Source of the DNA: Magnetococcales bacterium
Lineage (GTDB): Bacteria > Pseudomonadota > Magnetococcia > Magnetococcales > JADFWU01
Assembly: GCA_015234045.1 (NCBI GenBank)
Contig: JADFWU010000036.1
Span: 1 to 32,819 of the forward strand
DNA length: 32,819 bases
Direction: 5' to 3'
Shown here: positions 13,361 to 22,959 of the stretch, piece after piece
Layout: every line of letters begins with the position of its first letter
Numbering within the stretch: the stretch's first letter is position 1
Notes under the pieces: generated by a model
The model's input: only the letters and a program-made list of their open reading frames with translations
What the model was told of the DNA's origin: nothing
Databases searched by the model: none
Program-made: the position numbers and the translations under genes

Positions 13361-15613
13361 TCAAACGATGTCGGGTTGATGTGTCTGTACGGCAATAACA
13401 GGCAGTTGAATCTTAACAGCAACGCCATCCCATGAGGATGAACGAATACGGATACTACCGCCATGGTCTTCAACAATCTTTTTCACAATTGCCAGTCCAA
13501 GGCCGGTGCCTTTCTTTTTAGTGGTAAAGTAAGGCTCAAACGCACGGTCTCGTTCAGAGGGCGGAATGCCGGGACCGTTGTCGGACACAGTAATCTTAAC
13601 CCATTGATTATTTTCTGATATGGAAGTGTTAATGGCAAGTCGTCCGGCAGAAATACCATCCTCATGATCGGCGAATTTCTCGCGGATAGCTGCAACAGCA
13701 TTGGCAATCAAATTGGTAAATACCTGTTTCATCTGACTGCGATCATAGGGAAACTCCGGCAGACTGTCAGAAAGAACAGTCTGAAGTTGTAGCTGTCTCA
13801 ATTCGGCTTTATGCAGCACCATAACCTCTTCAAGGGCAGAATTGATATCGCCTTGTCTGAGCGAAGGGCGCGGTAGTCGGGCAAAGGTTGAGAATTCATT
13901 AACGAGAATCCGTAACTCTTCCACCTGATTGATAATAGCGTTTGTTCCTTCATCCAACACATGCCAGTCGCGCCGCTCTTCCTCTCCGTGTCGGAGATAT
14001 TTACGCCGCATACGCTGAGACCAGAGTTGAATCGGAGTCAGTGGATTTTTGATCTCATGGGCAATACGGCGGGCAACCTCACTCCAAGCCCGTGTTCTCT
14101 GAGCGACCAGCACTTCACTAAGATCATCAAATGTTGCGATAAATCCACGGCTATGGCCATGGTCATCAGCAAGCAGTGTGATTCTGGTCAGCAAGGTCAG
14201 TGGTTTTTCTTCGCCTTGGATCTGGATCTGAATGGACAGATTGGAGTCCATGGAGGATGCACCAATGGCTCCGCGTTTTGTACGGGAAAGAGCGGTGTTC
14301 AGCAGGTTGCGCAGCGGCAGCAATACCGAGTCTGGCAGAATTTGGGTATACGGATGACCGGAGGCGCGGACATTTTGGGAAATGCCCAAGAGCGTATTCG
14401 CAGCAGGATTGATCAAGGTGATATTGTTGTGCTGATTGACTGCCAAAACGCCGGAGGAGATGTTACGAACTACAGCAGCCATGAACTGACGGCGTTCCTC
14501 CAACAGATCATTAGAGCTTTGAAGTTCCTCCTGGTTCTCTTTGAGTTTGCGGATCATGGCATTAAACGATGCCATCAAAATTGCCAACTCATCATCACCG
14601 GTCACATGCAATTTCACTGACAAATCGCCAGCGGCTACCTTACGTGTACCAATCACAAGACTGGTGATCGGGCTGGTAATATTATCGGCAATTCGAAATC
14701 CAGACCACACCGCACCGAGCAGCAGAAGCAGTGTGATAAGAATGAGAGTGACCGTATGGTTCGTCTTTAGAAGTCCATGAGCCGCTCTCAGCTGATTATA
14801 ATCCACGAAAGCGGTTTCAATGGTCTCCATTTGGGCAAGAATCTGTTGATCAATCCAACGTCCAGTAGAGAGGTACAGATCACTACCCAGTCGCACAACA
14901 GCACGAACCCGTTCACCATTGTCATTGGAAAACATCAACGCCCGGTTCGAACCGGTCTCAAGTGCGGACAGATCCGGCATGGGATCAACTGGTAGATCTC
15001 CAGCAGATGCGATACGCGTACCATCCACACGAAAGATGGCAATTTCATCCAATCCTCTGGCTTTGCGTTCAATCTCCAAAGCGGTACTGGCTTCATCACC
15101 ACCTTGAATCAGCAGGGCTGTACTTAAAGTGCGGTTGCGGGCGATATCTTCGGCATCATGTCGAATTGTTTGTTGATTTTCCAGATAATAAGCGCGTGCA
15201 ACTTCAAGAGAATGAGACAGTGCATGTGAAATACGCTCCGAAAACCAGGAGTCCACACCACGGTTCAACAGCTCAACAGAAAGGATGGTGATCACCAGTG
15301 TCGGCAACAGAGAGAGGGCGACAAACAGAATCACCATTCGGGTCCGAAGTTGGGAGCCTGCCCTTCTTCTCCGACGCTCCAACCAGAGCCGTGAAAAGTT
15401 GCGGATCACCAGAAAGCCCAATGCCAATACTAAAAATAGATTGACATAGAGTAGAACCAAAAAGATCAAACTATAGTCACCGCCACTTACTGTGGACGGA
15501 TCATAGAGGCTTCGGCCTGTCTGAAAGGTGATGATAACGATGGCCAATAACAACAGACGCATCAGCCATCGACGAACCGGTTTTGAAAACGCTATACGCG
15601 GAATAGAGAACAT
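13361..15613 (-). CDS. ntrY: NtrY-like membrane sensor histidine kinase
   Basis: Sensor kinase of the NtrY family, 750 aa. Hydrophobic segments lie at about residues 17-32, 46-70, 93-115 and 287-303, with an extracytoplasmic region from about 116 to 285. A HAMP domain (about 304-360), a PAS domain (about 375-500), a HisKA domain with His519 in 'ARRIAHEIKNPLTPIQL', and an intact HATPase_c domain follow; the N box is 'NLIANAVAAI' (Asn638) and the G1 box 'DNGPGI' (678-683), with 'GTGLGLAIV' after it. All catalytic residues are present, unlike the kinase at 6403-8565. ATG at 15613 begins 2 nt after the stop of the DUF4390 gene; ntrX starts 10 nt downstream. This implies one transcript with lpxC. 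Confidence 0.93.
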   Translation of the reverse strand: MFSIPRIAFSKPVRRWLMRLLLLAIVIITFQTGRSLYDPSTVSGGDYSLIFLVLLYVNLFLVLALGFLVIRNFSRLWLERRRRRAGSQLRTRMVILFVALSLLPTLVITILSVELLNRGVDSWFSERISHALSHSLEVARAYYLENQQTIRHDAEDIARNRTLSTALLIQGGDEASTALEIERKARGLDEIAIFRVDGTRIASAGDLPVDPMPDLSALETGSNRALMFSNDNGERVRAVVRLGSDLYLSTGRWIDQQILAQMETIETAFVDYNQLRAAHGLLKTNHTVTLILITLLLLLGAVWSGFRIADNITSPITSLVIGTRKVAAGDLSVKLHVTGDDELAILMASFNAMIRKLKENQEELQSSNDLLEERRQFMAAVVRNISSGVLAVNQHNNITLINPAANTLLGISQNVRASGHPYTQILPDSVLLPLRNLLNTALSRTKRGAIGASSMDSNLSIQIQIQGEEKPLTLLTRITLLADDHGHSRGFIATFDDLSEVLVAQRTRAWSEVARRIAHEIKNPLTPIQLWSQRMRRKYLRHGEEERRDWHVLDEGTNAIINQVEELRILVNEFSTFARLPRPSLRQGDINSALEEVMVLHKAELRQLQLQTVLSDSLPEFPYDRSQMKQVFTNLIANAVAAIREKFADHEDGISAGRLAINTSISENNQWVKITVSDNGPGIPPSERDRAFEPYFTTKKKGTGLGLAIVKKIVEDHGGSIRIRSSSWDGVAVKIQLPVIAVQTHQPDIV

Positions 15614-15615
15614 GA

Positions 15616-16305
15616 TCAACGGTGCCGGAATCGAACCTGAAAGCTGTGGTCTACCGGCTTCCAAAAGGTCAGCCAGCGGTTAAGAACCTGAAACATGCGT
15701 GATGCGCCATCCTGTTCCAGGTGAAAATGTACATTGAGATGGTATTTGCTGCCGAGCTCCAATTCTGAGCTGTCCAGTAATGGAATGAAGCGGAGGTGCC
15801 CAAGCCATTTCAACGCCTCTTCAGGATCATCACTAAATTTGACCTGATTATTGATGATATCGCGCATCTCAAATTTTTGGGTAATAAGATGAAGTTGGAT
15901 GCGCCGTTGTAACTCAATATGCGCGATTTCAAGATTGGGCAGAACCGGATGAATAGCACGCAGACCAAACCGATAGGTAAATAGAATCGGTTCACCCTGT
16001 TTCAGTTTATCCATCAATTGGTTAAGAAATGTGTCGCTCAGGTGTCCTTCCACATAGACGCGCTTATCCTGTGTGGTCATGCGGGCGGAACGAATCACCT
16101 GGGGTGTTTCAGAATCGTCCAGGAAAGGCAGACATCCTGCAATAAGCAGAGGCAACAGCAGTAGAGTAGGGCGAAAGAAACGAAAGAGATCCCGAAGGCA
16201 TGCCCTGAATCGCCCATTCGATCCGCTATTTTGGACAGGACGACGATTCAGAGCGGAGAGTCTATTATGAGAGTGCGGCAGCGACTTGTGGTTCAGCTGA
16301 AGCAT
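15616..16305 (-). CDS. DUF4390 family protein, putative lipoprotein
   Basis: The C-terminal 170 residues show the DUF4390 pattern often found next to ntrY in proteobacteria: '[30 protein letters not shown]', '[11 protein letters not shown]' and '[18 protein letters not shown]'. A hydrophobic stretch ending in LIAGC (about residues 45-57) looks like a lipoprotein signal with a lipobox cysteine. With ATG at 16305 (229 aa) there is an unusually long N-region of about 40 residues, and the gene overlaps the lpxC 3' end by 41 nt; ATG at 16356 would overlap further. No closer in-frame ATG, GTG or TTG precedes the hydrophobic segment, so the start is uncertain. Function unknown; the context suggests a role beside the NtrYX sensor. 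Confidence 0.8.
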   Translation of the reverse strand: MLQLNHKSLPHSHNRLSALNRRPVQNSGSNGRFRACLRDLFRFFRPTLLLLPLLIAGCLPFLDDSETPQVIRSARMTTQDKRVYVEGHLSDTFLNQLMDKLKQGEPILFTYRFGLRAIHPVLPNLEIAHIELQRRIQLHLITQKFEMRDIINNQVKFSDDPEEALKWLGHLRFIPLLDSSELELGSKYHLNVHFHLEQDGASRMFQVLNRWLTFWKPVDHSFQVRFRHR

Positions 16306-17185
16306 GGGCAACACCAGACTGATTAGCCATTTCTCCTTCACTGAATTCCCAGGCATCTTCCTGCACCATAAGTTGGCGAAGGAGTAGATTGTTCATGGCA
16401 TGACCGGTGCGTTCTCCCTCAAATCGTCCGATTACCGGATGACCGAGTAGGTATAGGTCACCAATGGCATCCATGATTTTATGGCGGACAAACTCATCCT
16501 CATAACGCAGACCACCCTCATTACGGATACGAAAATCATCAATAACAATGGCATTATCAAGAGATCCACCGCGTGCCAAACCTCTGGATTGCAGCATTTC
16601 GAGATCTTTGAGAAAACCAAACGTTCGTGCACGACTGACCTCTTTGATGAACGAGGTCTCAGTCACATCCAGCTCGATTTTCTGTTCGGAAACCAGGGGA
16701 TGGTTGAAGTCGATTTTCAGACTGACACTGAAGTGGTTATCCGGGTAAAAAGCAGCCCGTTTGCCTTCATGGTTTACTTCAACCGGTTTGGTAATACGAA
16801 TCCATTTTTTTGCGACATTCTGATCGACAATGCCAGCGCATTGAATCAAAAACACAAACGGTGCAGCACTGCCATCCATGATGGGTACTTCAGCACCATC
16901 AAGATCCACATAGGCGTTGTCCACACCCAACCCGGCAAACGCAGCCAGGAGATGTTCAACTGTGGATACTTTTACACCATCACTGTTTGCCAATGTGGTA
17001 CATAAGCTGGTATCCGCCACGTTGCTCACTTTGGCTGGAATCAGTGCGCCATCACGATCTGTGCGATGGAAAACAATCCCGGTATTTTCCGGGGCTGGTC
17101 TAAGGGAAAGATAGATCTTATCACCACCATGCAGGCCGATCCCGGTGCATCGAATGGTGTTTTTTAACGTTTTTTGCAAGAGCAT
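16265..17185 (-). CDS. lpxC: UDP-3-O-acyl-N-acetylglucosamine deacetylase LpxC
   Basis: Zinc enzyme for the first committed step of lipid A synthesis; it removes the acetyl group from UDP-3-O-acyl-GlcNAc in the cytosol. The 306-aa product matches the family length. '[11 protein letters not shown]' lies near the N-terminus, zinc-ligand His78 in '[17 protein letters not shown]', then '[13 protein letters not shown]', and '[19 protein letters not shown]' with the other zinc ligands (His and Asp), then '[13 protein letters not shown]' with the catalytic His region. A candidate promoter lies just upstream. It follows ftsZ as in E. coli, but the 346-bp gap suggests its own transcription start. Confidence 0.96.
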   Translation of the reverse strand: MLLQKTLKNTIRCTGIGLHGGDKIYLSLRPAPENTGIVFHRTDRDGALIPAKVSNVADTSLCTTLANSDGVKVSTVEHLLAAFAGLGVDNAYVDLDGAEVPIMDGSAAPFVFLIQCAGIVDQNVAKKWIRITKPVEVNHEGKRAAFYPDNHFSVSLKIDFNHPLVSEQKIELDVTETSFIKEVSRARTFGFLKDLEMLQSRGLARGGSLDNAIVIDDFRIRNEGGLRYEDEFVRHKIMDAIGDLYLLGHPVIGRFEGERTGHAMNNLLLRQLMVQEDAWEFSEGEMANQSGVAHASAEPQVAAALS

Positions 17186-17199
17186 TCGGAACGATCCGT

Positions 17200-17228
17200 A
17201 TAAAAAGCCGCGCTGTCCAAAATGTCAG
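17200..17228 (-). promoter_or_regulatory. candidate promoter of the lpxC unit
   Basis: On the minus strand a -35-like CTGACA (17228-17223) is followed after 17 nt by a -10-like TTTTAT (17205-17200). Matches to the sigma-70 consensus are 5/6 and 4/6. The -10 lies 15 nt before the lpxC ATG, giving a very short leader. This is a visual match only. Confidence 0.35.
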
Positions 17229-17470
17229 TTCCATAAACCATCTATCCGATTACAATCGGCCAAGACAGCAGCAGCGATGATCCCAAACCGTGCAACGCTC
17301 CATTGTTGAATCACGATCGGAATGAACCATTCAGAACGAAATAGTGTTCTGAATCAAAATGATGTAAATATCCTTCAACCGCTTGGGACTGTGTCCCCTC
17401 AAAGCGTTATAAGCTCACTATTTGTCTACAAAGAAATATTGTGCCTGTGTTATTCCTGAAAGGCAAGTAA

Positions 17471-17508
17471 ACGTTCCGAGCGGAAGGGGGATCAACCACC
17501 CGGAACGT
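17471..17508 (-). terminator. possible terminator after ftsZ
   Basis: ACGTTCCG at 17471-17478 and CGGAACGT at 17501-17508 form an 8-bp stem with a 22-nt intervening sequence, starting 23 nt beyond the ftsZ stop. On the minus strand the bases after it are TTACTTGCC, so the T tract is weak and termination may be partial. Confidence 0.4.
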
Positions 17509-17531
17509 ACTTGATCAGTATTGATAAAGCG

Positions 17532-18773
17532 TCAGTCCATTTGACGCCGTAGGAACGTGGGAACATCGAAATTATCTTCGTTATTCACTTGTTCCAGTGT
17601 GCGACCGAGGTCCTCAAGATCCATGGGACGGGTGGGGCGTTTAAAGCCCGGAATATCCGTGCGAACCCGAGACTGTTGCAAAGTATCAGCGGTATCATAA
17701 TCCGCAGAGACTTCAGTTTGAGCGTTGATTGCAGCGTTTTGTGCTGCAACCGGATTTTGACTGGCTGCCAGCGGGGACACCAATGCCTGATCTTTGCTGA
17801 AAGCGACCTGATCTGCGGTGCCAATACCGGTAGCCACCACAGTGACCCGAACGGTCTCTTCCATGGTTTCGTCAAGAACGGCACCAAAGACGATAATGGC
17901 GTCTTCGTGAGCCATATCCCGAACCACTGTTGCCGCTTCATCCACTTCCTGGAGAGCCAAGTTATAGCCGCCGGTGATGTTGATGAGAACACCCCGAGCG
18001 CCGTGAATGGAGACATCATCAAGCAGTGGGCTTGAAATCGCGTTGGTGGCGGCTTCAATAGCGCGGGTATCACCCCCGGCTTCAGCAGCACCCATCATCG
18101 CTTGTCCCATTTCGTCCATCACAGTGCGGACATCGGCAAAGTCAACATTGATCAGACCGGATACGGTGATCAAGTCGGTAATACCACGAACCGCCTGGTG
18201 GAGCACATCATCAGCCTTGCGAAAGGCATCAAGGATGGTGGTGTTTTTGCCAACCACACCCAGAAGTTTCTGGTTGGGAATGGTGATGACAGTATCCACG
18301 GCTTTCCGAAGTTCTTCCAGGCCTTCTTCGGCGAATTTCATCCGCCGCCGTCCTTCAAAGGAAAAAGGCTTGGTCACTACGGCAACGGTGAGAATTTCCA
18401 TTTCCCGTGCGATATTGGCGATCACCGGTGCAGCACCGGTTCCCGTTCCACCACCCATACCAGCGGTGATGAACACCATATCAGCGCCATCCAGAGCGGA
18501 ACGGATTTCGTCCATGCTCTCTTCAGCGGCATCATGTCCTACCTGTGGTTTAGCACCAGCGCCAAGACCACGTGTTACGTTGCGACCGATCTGAATTCTC
18601 GTTGGCGCGAGATTTCTGGCAAGCGCCTGAGAGTCGGTGTTGGCTACAATGAATTCAACGCCATCCAGTTGAGACTGGATCATGTTATTGATGGCATTAC
18701 CGCCACCACCGCCGACACCTATAACTTTAATGCGGGCTTCAAGGTCGTCCGCACTTTCGAACTCGATATTCAT
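17532..18773 (-). CDS. ftsZ: cell division protein FtsZ
   Basis: Tubulin-like GTPase that forms the Z-ring at midcell. The 413-aa product has '[15 protein letters not shown]' (about 17-31), the tubulin signature GGGTGTG at residues 107-113, the T7 loop '[12 protein letters not shown]' and, after a linker of about 60 residues, the C-terminal peptide '[12 protein letters not shown]' that binds FtsA and other partners. The start at 18773 gives the usual short N-terminal extension. It is the last gene of the dcw run, 41 nt after ftsA, and probably shares its transcript. Confidence 0.98.
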   Translation of the reverse strand: MNIEFESADDLEARIKVIGVGGGGGNAINNMIQSQLDGVEFIVANTDSQALARNLAPTRIQIGRNVTRGLGAGAKPQVGHDAAEESMDEIRSALDGADMVFITAGMGGGTGTGAAPVIANIAREMEILTVAVVTKPFSFEGRRRMKFAEEGLEELRKAVDTVITIPNQKLLGVVGKNTTILDAFRKADDVLHQAVRGITDLITVSGLINVDFADVRTVMDEMGQAMMGAAEAGGDTRAIEAATNAISSPLLDDVSIHGARGVLINITGGYNLALQEVDEAATVVRDMAHEDAIIVFGAVLDETMEETVRVTVVATGIGTADQVAFSKDQALVSPLAASQNPVAAQNAAINAQTEVSADYDTADTLQQSRVRTDIPGFKRPTRPMDLEDLGRTLEQVNNEDNFDVPTFLRRQMD

Positions 18774-18814
18774 TCAAGTCCCCCTATTAACTTTAGATAA
18801 TCCGTCCATGGTAA

Positions 18815-20056
18815 CTAAAAAATATCTCCTATCCAATCACGCATACGCTGGAGAATTTTCTTAAACCCCCCGTCATCTTCCGGTGCAAAATGGTGTGGTG
18901 TCGTCTCCTTTTCGTTACGTGCTGCAAACTGTACCAAACCAACCGCAGTGGCAAAAACTGGACTGGCAACAACATCTGTCAGTCCGCCAATACCTTGAGG
19001 AGGTCCGCGTCGCACCGGTTTGTTGAATACTTCTTCCGCCAGTTCAACCATACCTTCGGTAATGGATGAACCACCGGTCAGAACGATACCCGCTGCGATT
19101 TGTTCATCGAAGCCGGATCGAACAATTTCTCTATTTACGAGTGTAAACAGCTCTTCAACCCGTGGCTCTATGATCTCTGCCAAAATATGACGAGCCAGAG
19201 AACGGGGTTGGCGGTCGCCAATGCTGGGCACTTCAATGGTCTCTTCGGGATTAACCATAGATGCCAGGGCGCAGCCAAATTCACGTTTTAGTTGTTCTGC
19301 TTCGCGGGTGGGTGTGCGTAGACCAACAGCAATATCATTGGTGATATGGTCGCCGCCAATAGCCAGAACAGCAGTATGTTTTAGATGACCTTCTGAAAAA
19401 ATTGCGATGTCAGTTGTGCCGCCACCGATATCCAGCAAGCAAACTCCCAGCTCTTTCTCATCCGGTGTAAGCACGGCCTCTGAGGAAGCCAGTTGCTCCA
19501 GAATGATATCACCAACATCCAAACCACACCGGTTCGCACATTTAATGATATTTTGAGCGGACGCTACTGCGCCGGTAATAATGTGCACTTTGGCTTCCAA
19601 GCGCACGCCGGACATGCCCAGCGGCTCCTTAATGCCATCCTGACCATCCAGGATATACTCTTGAGCGATAATGTGCAGAATTTCCCGATCCATAGGGATA
19701 TTCTGTGCTCGAGCCGCATCCAACACTCTTTGGATATCGCCTTCGGTCACTTCACCATTTTTGGTGGCCACCACGCCGTGAGAGTTACCACTTTTAATAT
19801 GTGCGCCAGCAATACCCGCGTAGACCATATTGATCTCAACGCCGGCCATCATTTCGGCCTCTTCCACCGCCATTCGCATGCTTTCGACGGTAGAATCAAT
19901 ATCAATAACGACCCCCTTTCGCAATCCGCGCGAGGGGTGGGTGCCGATACCGATTACATCCAACCGTCCATCGGGTTGTTGATCTGCCACAATACAGCAG
20001 AGCTTGGTGGTACCGATATCCAATCCGATAATAAGATTTTGGTCCTGTCTAGACAT
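18815..20056 (-). CDS. ftsA: cell division protein FtsA
   Basis: Actin-like ATPase that tethers FtsZ to the membrane. The 413-aa product begins 'MSRQDQNLIIGLDIGTTKLCCIVAD', with the phosphate-1 loop at about residues 9-20. The SHS2/1C insertion follows, then the phosphate-2 motif 'VCLLDIGGGTTDIAIF' and the adenosine motif 'GIVLTGGSSITEGM'. The C-terminus 'GFKKILQRMRDWIGDIF' is an amphipathic membrane-targeting helix. ATG at 20056 is preferred; ATG at 20065 and GTG at 20083 are in-frame alternatives. The 150-nt gap to ftsQ is large for this cluster and may hold a promoter, but none was assigned. Confidence 0.96.
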   Translation of the reverse strand: MSRQDQNLIIGLDIGTTKLCCIVADQQPDGRLDVIGIGTHPSRGLRKGVVIDIDSTVESMRMAVEEAEMMAGVEINMVYAGIAGAHIKSGNSHGVVATKNGEVTEGDIQRVLDAARAQNIPMDREILHIIAQEYILDGQDGIKEPLGMSGVRLEAKVHIITGAVASAQNIIKCANRCGLDVGDIILEQLASSEAVLTPDEKELGVCLLDIGGGTTDIAIFSEGHLKHTAVLAIGGDHITNDIAVGLRTPTREAEQLKREFGCALASMVNPEETIEVPSIGDRQPRSLARHILAEIIEPRVEELFTLVNREIVRSGFDEQIAAGIVLTGGSSITEGMVELAEEVFNKPVRRGPPQGIGGLTDVVASPVFATAVGLVQFAARNEKETTPHHFAPEDDGGFKKILQRMRDWIGDIF

Positions 20057-20206
20057 ATCAACCATCCGGGCGTCGCAATTCACTGCGGACGGGAAAGAGG
20101 GGCACTTTTAGCTGGGATGCACAAAGATTCCACAACCGCTATAATTTCATGGAAGAAGGAAAGCCTAGGCCTCCCCCGACCTGATCACTCAATCAACTTC
20201 TTGATA

Positions 20207-20929
20207 CTACTTTTTGTTACGTTTTTTTTTCCCGGGTCGAACCGCTGCCTGGCCTGCCACTCGCATGTCAACCTGGCTAATGAGTCGATCCAAAATTCTA
20301 TACCGCTTCTGGAGTTGTTTCAGCAGCTCCAGTTCTTCTTCAAGCCGTTGTGAGAACAACAGTTTGATACCATTATGAGTATAGATTGTCCAGCGTCCGC
20401 TGGAGCGGCCTTTGGCTTCTGATACTCGTTTTTTCAGCCAACTATGGCGCGAAAGAACATTGAGAATTGACACCATGCTTGCGGTGGCGCTCTCTTCTTC
20501 CGGTGCGGGTGATACCACTGGTAAAACCAGAGGATCTTCCCGTTCCAACGGCTTGATGGTTGAGCCATACTCATCCATCAGCATCAGCCGATCACCATCC
20601 CGACTTAACCCAACTGCGGTTTTCTCGGTCAAAGTGGCTCTCAACGTACCTGTAGTAAGCAGTCGTTCCACCTGGGCATTCCGCACCCAGGGCAGCGACA
20701 ATAGACGTTTACGAACGCCTTCGAGGTCTACCAGCAACAGGTTGGTGCCACGGGGTACACCAAGTACCCGTTGTACGCGTCCGATATCTGTGTGCTCCAC
20801 TCCCTGGAGCTGAATATGCTCCAATGGAAACCGCCCGGGTTGGTGGGCAAAGGACCAAGTCCAGCCAGCCAATCCAATCAGGATCAGCACCACCATAAAT
20901 CCATTTCCCAGAAGTTTCCGTAACATCAC
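20207..20929 (-). CDS. ftsQ: cell division protein FtsQ
   Basis: Bitopic divisome protein linking early and late division proteins. The 240-aa product has a short cytoplasmic N-terminus, one membrane segment (about residues 10-27), a POTRA domain starting 'PLEHIQLQGVEHTDIGRVQRVL', and a beta domain with 'LPWVRNAQVERLLTTGTLRATLTEKTAVG' and 'LMDEYGSTIKPL'. The C-terminus is very basic (RPGKKKRNKK). The start is GTG at 20929, directly followed by ATG at 20926; it overlaps the ddl stop by 4 nt (GTGA), so translation is likely coupled. Confidence 0.92.
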   Translation of the reverse strand: MMLRKLLGNGFMVVLILIGLAGWTWSFAHQPGRFPLEHIQLQGVEHTDIGRVQRVLGVPRGTNLLLVDLEGVRKRLLSLPWVRNAQVERLLTTGTLRATLTEKTAVGLSRDGDRLMLMDEYGSTIKPLEREDPLVLPVVSPAPEEESATASMVSILNVLSRHSWLKKRVSEAKGRSSGRWTIYTHNGIKLLFSQRLEEELELLKQLQKRYRILDRLISQVDMRVAGQAAVRPGKKKRNKK

Positions 20930-21864
20930 CCCAACGCCGCACTTTGTAGAATTCGCTCAACCAGATCATCAAACCCCATACCAGCCGCTGCGGCTGCTTT
21001 TGGAACCAGACTGGTTTCGGTCATGCCGGGGATGGTGTTCACCTCCAGCACCCAGGGTTGATCATCAGCATCCACCAGAACATCCACCCGAGAGAGTCCT
21101 CGGCAACCGGTGACCTTATAAGCGGCCAGTGCGGCATCAGATGCGGCCTGAATGGTCGATTGTGACATGTCAGGCGGTGGTATTAAATAGTCAGTTCGAC
21201 CTGCGGTGTATTTATTTTCGTAGTCATAAATACCGTCTTTGGGTCGAATCTCAATCAGTGGTAATACCTCTCCACTGAGCACTGCACAGGCCAGTTCTGC
21301 GCCACGAACCTCTTGTTCAACCAACACATGAGAGGAGACTTCAGCTGCGCTCTCAAGGGCCGATTGAAGCATACCTCGATCCTCAACACGTGTTACACCG
21401 ACACTAGAGCCAGAGCCGCACGGTTTAACGAACCAAGGCGCGGGCAATGCATCGCATGCCGCGAGGGCTTGATTCAATGAGGTCGAATTGTCAATCTCCA
21501 GAGTGATCCAGGCGGGGGTTTTGATACCACCATCCCGAAACAAGCGTTTGGCCATGGGTTTGTCCATACATACCGCCGATGCCGTAACACCGGGGCTGGT
21601 ATAGGGGATACCCATGATTTCCAGAAGGCCTTGAACGGTTCCATCTTCTCCCAAGGGGCCGTGAAGAGCAAGGACCGCCACATCAATAGGCGTATTAATT
21701 AATGTCTGGGCCAGATTTCGGTCCACGTCAATGGATACGACATCATAACCCTGACGTACTAGAGCAGCCGCCATGGCGCGTCCGCTATTCAGGCTTACCG
21801 GGCGTTCTTCGGAAACCCCACCCATGAGGACACCGATTTTTTTAGAGGTATTGTTCAATGTCAT
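20926..21864 (-). CDS. ddl: D-alanine--D-alanine ligase
   Basis: ATP-grasp enzyme making D-Ala-D-Ala for the peptidoglycan pentapeptide. The 312-aa product has 'KIGVLMGGVSEERPVSLNSG' near the start, 'ALHGPLGEDGTVQGLLEIMGIPYTSPGV', 'PWFVKPCGSGSSVGVTRV' in the ATP-grasp domain, and the C-terminal signature 'VLEVNTIPGMTETSLVPKAA'. ATG at 21864 matches the family N-terminus and has GGAG just upstream; ATG at 21879 and GTG at 21885 are alternatives adding 5 or 7 residues. It lies between murB (72-nt gap) and ftsQ (4-nt overlap). Confidence 0.96.
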   Translation of the reverse strand: MTLNNTSKKIGVLMGGVSEERPVSLNSGRAMAAALVRQGYDVVSIDVDRNLAQTLINTPIDVAVLALHGPLGEDGTVQGLLEIMGIPYTSPGVTASAVCMDKPMAKRLFRDGGIKTPAWITLEIDNSTSLNQALAACDALPAPWFVKPCGSGSSVGVTRVEDRGMLQSALESAAEVSSHVLVEQEVRGAELACAVLSGEVLPLIEIRPKDGIYDYENKYTAGRTDYLIPPPDMSQSTIQAASDAALAAYKVTGCRGLSRVDVLVDADDQPWVLEVNTIPGMTETSLVPKAAAAAGMGFDDLVERILQSAALG

Positions 21865-21936
21865 AATCTCCGCTGACATGCTCACTGTCGAGAATGAGTA
21901 TTAAAAAAACACGCATTCAATCGTGTTGCGGCAGGG

Positions 21937-22959
21937 TCAGTTTTCCGTTCGGAGCCCGATTTTATCAACAATGCCCACCTCAAGTTTCAGGTGGAACCCT
22001 GTGGATTGTGCGACGGCATGACGTGTTTGGTCAATGAGTAACATCATGTCATGGGCACTACATCCACCCAAATTAATCAGAAAATTACTATGTTTTTCGG
22101 ATACCTGGGCTTGTCCAACTTTTTTGCCTCGGTATCCAGCCTGATCAATCAACTGCCATGCCAATGGTCCTTGGTCGGGATTCTTGAAGGTACTCCCGGC
22201 TGAAGGATAGCCCAATGGCTGACTTGAGGACCGTTTTTTATTGAGAATTCGAATTTGATTCCGAATCGCTTCAGGATTTCCAGGCGGTAATTTCAGTCGA
22301 ACCGAAGCCACCATCCATCCCGCTGGGATTTGGCTGGACCGATACGTCATTTCCAAATCACTGGGGATCAGTATATGAGGATTTCCAGATTTGTCCAGCA
22401 AGGTTAATTCAGAAATGACATCTACCATCTCTTTACCGTATGCCCCAGCGTTCATTTTTACAGCACCACCAAGGGTTCCCGGGATTCCAGCAAGAAATGA
22501 AATTCCATCAATTCCTTGTTTCCGGCAAAAATGAGCCAGAGCGCGTGTGGATACGCCAGCATCTGCCTCGATGATAAAAAAACTTTTATCAGGATGCGTT
22601 GGGGTGTCGATTATTTTGATGTTGTCAAGATAGCTGACCAGATCAACTACAATACCATCAAACCCATCGTCATTGATGAGCAGATTACTGCCGCCACCTA
22701 GTAACAAGATAGGTAAATCGGCTGGCAGATTTTTCCAAAGGTGTTGAAGGCCGGTTTGGCTGGTTGGTTGTACAAGCCAGCGAGCTGGACCGCCTATGCG
22801 CCAGGTGGTTCGCGTTGCTAAGGGCGCATTGGCGATGACATGGCAGTGTGGAAAAGTCAATTCCTGCTTGTTGACCATCAAAGTTGTACAGCGGGTTTCC
22901 GAATCGGAAAATTCAGGACGTGTTTCCAGTTTTACGGATGTTTTTGATGCCAGGTTCAT
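21937..22959 (-). CDS. murB: UDP-N-acetylenolpyruvoylglucosamine reductase MurB
   Basis: FAD enzyme that reduces enolpyruvyl-UDP-GlcNAc to UDP-MurNAc. The 340-aa product shows 'TTWRIGGPARWLVQP', 'ILLLGGGSNLLINDDGFDGIVV' (FAD binding), 'FLAGIPGTLGGAVKMNAGAYG', 'YRSSQIP' and 'GYPSAGSTFKNP', where the Ser is the catalytic proton donor, ending near 'NLGGCSAHDMM'. This is the type II (short) MurB layout. About 45 residues precede the first conserved motif; ATG at 22878 inside the gene could be an alternative start. ATG at 22959 overlaps the murC stop (TGATG), supporting the longer form. Confidence 0.95.
   Translation of the reverse strand: MNLASKTSVKLETRPEFSDSETRCTTLMVNKQELTFPHCHVIANAPLATRTTWRIGGPARWLVQPTSQTGLQHLWKNLPADLPILLLGGGSNLLINDDGFDGIVVDLVSYLDNIKIIDTPTHPDKSFFIIEADAGVSTRALAHFCRKQGIDGISFLAGIPGTLGGAVKMNAGAYGKEMVDVISELTLLDKSGNPHILIPSDLEMTYRSSQIPAGWMVASVRLKLPPGNPEAIRNQIRILNKKRSSSQPLGYPSAGSTFKNPDQGPLAWQLIDQAGYRGKKVGQAQVSEKHSNFLINLGGCSAHDMMLLIDQTRHAVAQSTGFHLKLEVGIVDKIGLRTEN

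Larger units (their letters stand above)
17186..17531. other. 346-bp spacer between ftsZ and lpxC
   Basis: No gene is seen. Besides the candidate lpxC promoter and the ftsZ-proximal inverted repeat, it holds a palindrome CCGATT-AC-AATCGG at 17246-17259, about 60 nt upstream of lpxC and a possible operator, and a 9-bp inverted repeat ATTCAGAAC/GTTCTGAAT at 17329-17337 and 17346-17354 with an 8-nt loop. The spacer divides the dcw cluster from the lpxC-DUF4390-ntrYX unit. Confidence 0.5.

Noticed and set aside
17589-18800. Several long plus-strand open frames across ftsZ, and similar frames opposite ftsA, murE and others
   Set aside because: They are antisense shadows of well-identified genes, with low-complexity translations and no ribosome binding sites.
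20164-20171. GCCTAGGC palindrome between ftsQ and ftsA
   Set aside because: A single 8-bp palindrome without supporting symmetry or promoter elements; expected by chance at this scale.
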